DNA from: Leptothoe kymatousa TAU-MAC 1615
Lineage (GTDB): Bacteria > Cyanobacteriota > Cyanobacteriia > Phormidesmidales > Phormidesmidaceae
Length of the DNA stretch: 64,000 nt
Assembly: GCF_018739865.1 (NCBI RefSeq)
Contig: NZ_JADOER010000011.1
Span: forward strand, 124,001-188,000
Direction of reading: 5' to 3'
Shown: positions 62,680 to 64,000 of the stretch, piece by piece
How positions within the stretch are numbered: the stretch's first letter is position 1
How the letters are laid out: the number at the start of each line of letters is the position of its first letter
Program-made: the position numbers and the translations under genes
The notes under the pieces: model-generated
Told to the model about the DNA's origin: nothing
Database searches by the model: none
Seen by the model: only the letters and a program-made list of their open reading frames with translations

Positions 62680-64000
62680 ATGATTTGGCGCTCTACTCTG
62701 GTATTGTTCACAGGCTTTGCAGCCTTTTACCTTGCAGGTGAAAATTGGCAGGCTAAAGCACAGGACGCGCCTGTCTTAATATCCCAGTCTGCAACTGTCA
62801 ACCCAGATAGCGCAGTCAATACAAATCAAGCCGTTCCCAATTTTGGTGGGCAGCCCCAAAGCTCACCGCTACAAAGCGCCAACTCCGCGGAACAAATCCA
62901 GAAAGTTAAGGCGCTCCAGCAAGAATTAAAAAATCGTGGCTACTACAAAGGCCCCATCGATGGCATTTATGGGCCTGCAACTGACGCAGCGATTCGTAAT
63001 TTGCGCGGTGCCCAGGGCCAACCAGCCAACAATGCTGCGCCAACCCCCACAGCCATCCCCCAGCCTCCGGCGGCGGTGGGCACGGCTCAGACCGAAAGCG
63101 CCCAGGCCAGTGGGGGTACAGCAACGGAGACGAATGCCCCCCAGACACCGAATGCTGAGGCAAATGAAAGCATCAACATAGGCGATCAGGTTTCACCTGC
63201 AACAGGCACGACGCCCCCCGCAGTAGACGGCGCCGAGGCGGACGGCGCTGAGGCGGACGGCACTGAGGTGAACGGCACTGAGAACGACGTTACCAACACG
63301 GCTGAGCCTTCGCCCTCAGGTCCGGGCTCTATGCTGTGGGCGGGGTTAGCGCTGATGGCAGCCCTAGGCAGCTTCGGCGTCGGCTTTATATTGGTCAACC
63401 GCACCAGCGGCAACAATGAGGAGGAAGAAGTCGACTCATCGTGGGGGGCTGTGCCTGAAGAAGTCCCTCAAAACGGTGACGTAGGTCAGCGGTTTATGCC
63501 GATGAATGGCAATGGCACCAATGGCGCATCCCATGCAGACGTTGTCATCGACCCTATTCCCACGAATCAGCAGCCTAGTCACCCATCCCCAAGCGATTTA
63601 CCGACGGTCGTTCCCACAGCTAATGCCATGGTGGGCCAAACCACACGGCTCGCCAAAGTGGATGTCATGGATGAGCTGGTGGCCAATTTGCAAGTGAGCG
63701 ATCCGGCCAAACGACGCAAGGCTATCTGGGAATTGGGACAACGGGGTAACTCGTCTGCCGTGCAGCACCTTGTCAATGGGATGGTAGATGCTGACTCCAA
63801 GGAAAAAAGTTTAATCCTTGCGGCTCTATCTGAAATTGGCATCCGCTCCTTGAAACCCATGAGTCGGGCGTTAGCCATTGCTTTGCAGGATGAAAACCCC
63901 GATGTTCGCAAAAATGCGATTCGTGATTTAACCCGGGTCTATGATTTGGTCACTCAAATCAGTCAGATGCTGGGCCACGCCACAGAAGATGAGGATCCAG
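62680..64000 (+). CDS. Membrane protein with peptidoglycan-binding-like domain and HEAT-like repeats (runs off the right edge)
   Basis: At least 440 residues from ATG 62680 (MIWRSTLVLFTGFAAFYLAG), with a hydrophobic signal or anchor at the start. Residues about 68-108 (VKALQQELKNRGYYKGPIDG, IYGPATDAAIRNLR) are a peptidoglycan-binding type 1 domain. Then come a Pro/Ala/Thr-rich linker with a 15-bp repeat (63226-63285), a transmembrane helix near 222-242 (MLWAGLALMAALGSFGVGFI), an acidic Asn-rich segment, and from about 330 helical repeats of HEAT type (DPAKRRKAIWELGQRGNSSA, NPDVRKNAIRDL). It could link the cell wall to a cytosolic HEAT scaffold. The rest is outside the window. Confidence 0.85.
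   Translation, partial: MIWRSTLVLFTGFAAFYLAGENWQAKAQDAPVLISQSATVNPDSAVNTNQAVPNFGGQPQSSPLQSANSAEQIQKVKALQQELKNRGYYKGPIDGIYGPATDAAIRNLRGAQGQPANNAAPTPTAIPQPPAAVGTAQTESAQASGGTATETNAPQTPNAEANESINIGDQVSPATGTTPPAVDGAEADGAEADGTEVNGTENDVTNTAEPSPSGPGSMLWAGLALMAALGSFGVGFILVNRTSGNNEEEEVDSSWGAVPEEVPQNGDVGQRFMPMNGNGTNGASHADVVIDPIPTNQQPSHPSPSDLPTVVPTANAMVGQTTRLAKVDVMDELVANLQVSDPAKRRKAIWELGQRGNSSAVQHLVNGMVDADSKEKSLILAALSEIGIRSLKPMSRALAIALQDENPDVRKNAIRDLTRVYDLVTQISQMLGHATEDEDP
63226..63285 (+). repeat. 15-bp tandem repeat within the peptidoglycan-binding/HEAT gene
   Basis: Four in-frame units of 15 bp (63226-63240, 63241-63255, 63256-63270, 63271-63285) related to GACGGCGCTGAGGCG, encoding DGAEA, DGAEA, DGTEV, NGTEN in the linker. 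Length variation between strains is expected. Confidence 0.9.

Overview
The window comes from a cyanobacterium. The evidence is a beta-carotene hydroxylase of the CrtR type, a cytochrome b6f PetL subunit, a ClpR/ClpP cluster, an NhaS3-like antiporter, an EcaA-type alpha-carbonic anhydrase and about 20 copies of the HIP1 octamer GCGATCGC. Genus cannot be fixed by reading alone. No rRNA, tRNA, CRISPR array, insertion sequence or prophage was seen.

Layout. 1-7.1 kb is an accessory locus of poorly known genes: two paralogous PAS-like/LuxR regulators (655-1281 and 6193-6855, minus), two adjacent SUKH (SMI1/KNR4) genes, a helix-hairpin-helix protein, and two small proteins (4338-4904 minus; 5507-6016 plus). 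The small proteins appear to share a beta-rich domain with the C-terminus of the helix-hairpin-helix protein. Long intergenic regions hold a 47-bp tandem duplication, hairpins and a recurring GGGTAC-type motif. This is the best candidate for an undescribed system.

7.5-26 kb is mostly housekeeping: rplU-rpmA, an SGNH hydrolase, a nitrilase-family amidase, nhaS3-like antiporter, murI, a HAL2/SAL1-like phosphatase, a PfkB kinase, rsmI, alpha-carbonic anhydrase, a DnaJ-TPR protein, three clp peptidase genes (two without catalytic residues, one active), a VWA protein, a Coq4 homologue, a dipeptide-epimerase-like enolase, a TMEM14 protein and a DUF815 ATPase.

26-50 kb is a surface-polysaccharide locus: gmd, an rfbB interrupted by one in-frame TAA, at least seven glycosyltransferases or glycosyltransferase modules, methyltransferases, two sulfotransferase-like modules, a Wzm/Wzt exporter, a DegT aminotransferase, a WbaP-type initiating transferase and an O-antigen ligase. 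Its core (about 28.1-44.6 kb) is visibly AT-rich and has no HIP1 octamer between 27,413 and 44,974, which suggests lateral acquisition. Together these genes could make, sulfate, methylate, export and ligate a glycan.

50-64 kb returns to core genes: petL (31 codons), leuC, a Crp/Fnr regulator, a GH13_18 sugar phosphorylase, leuD, pyruvate kinase, crtR, aroH, sppA and an EamA transporter. The window ends inside a membrane protein with a peptidoglycan-binding-like domain and HEAT-like repeats. Several convergent gene pairs are separated by clear intrinsic terminators.
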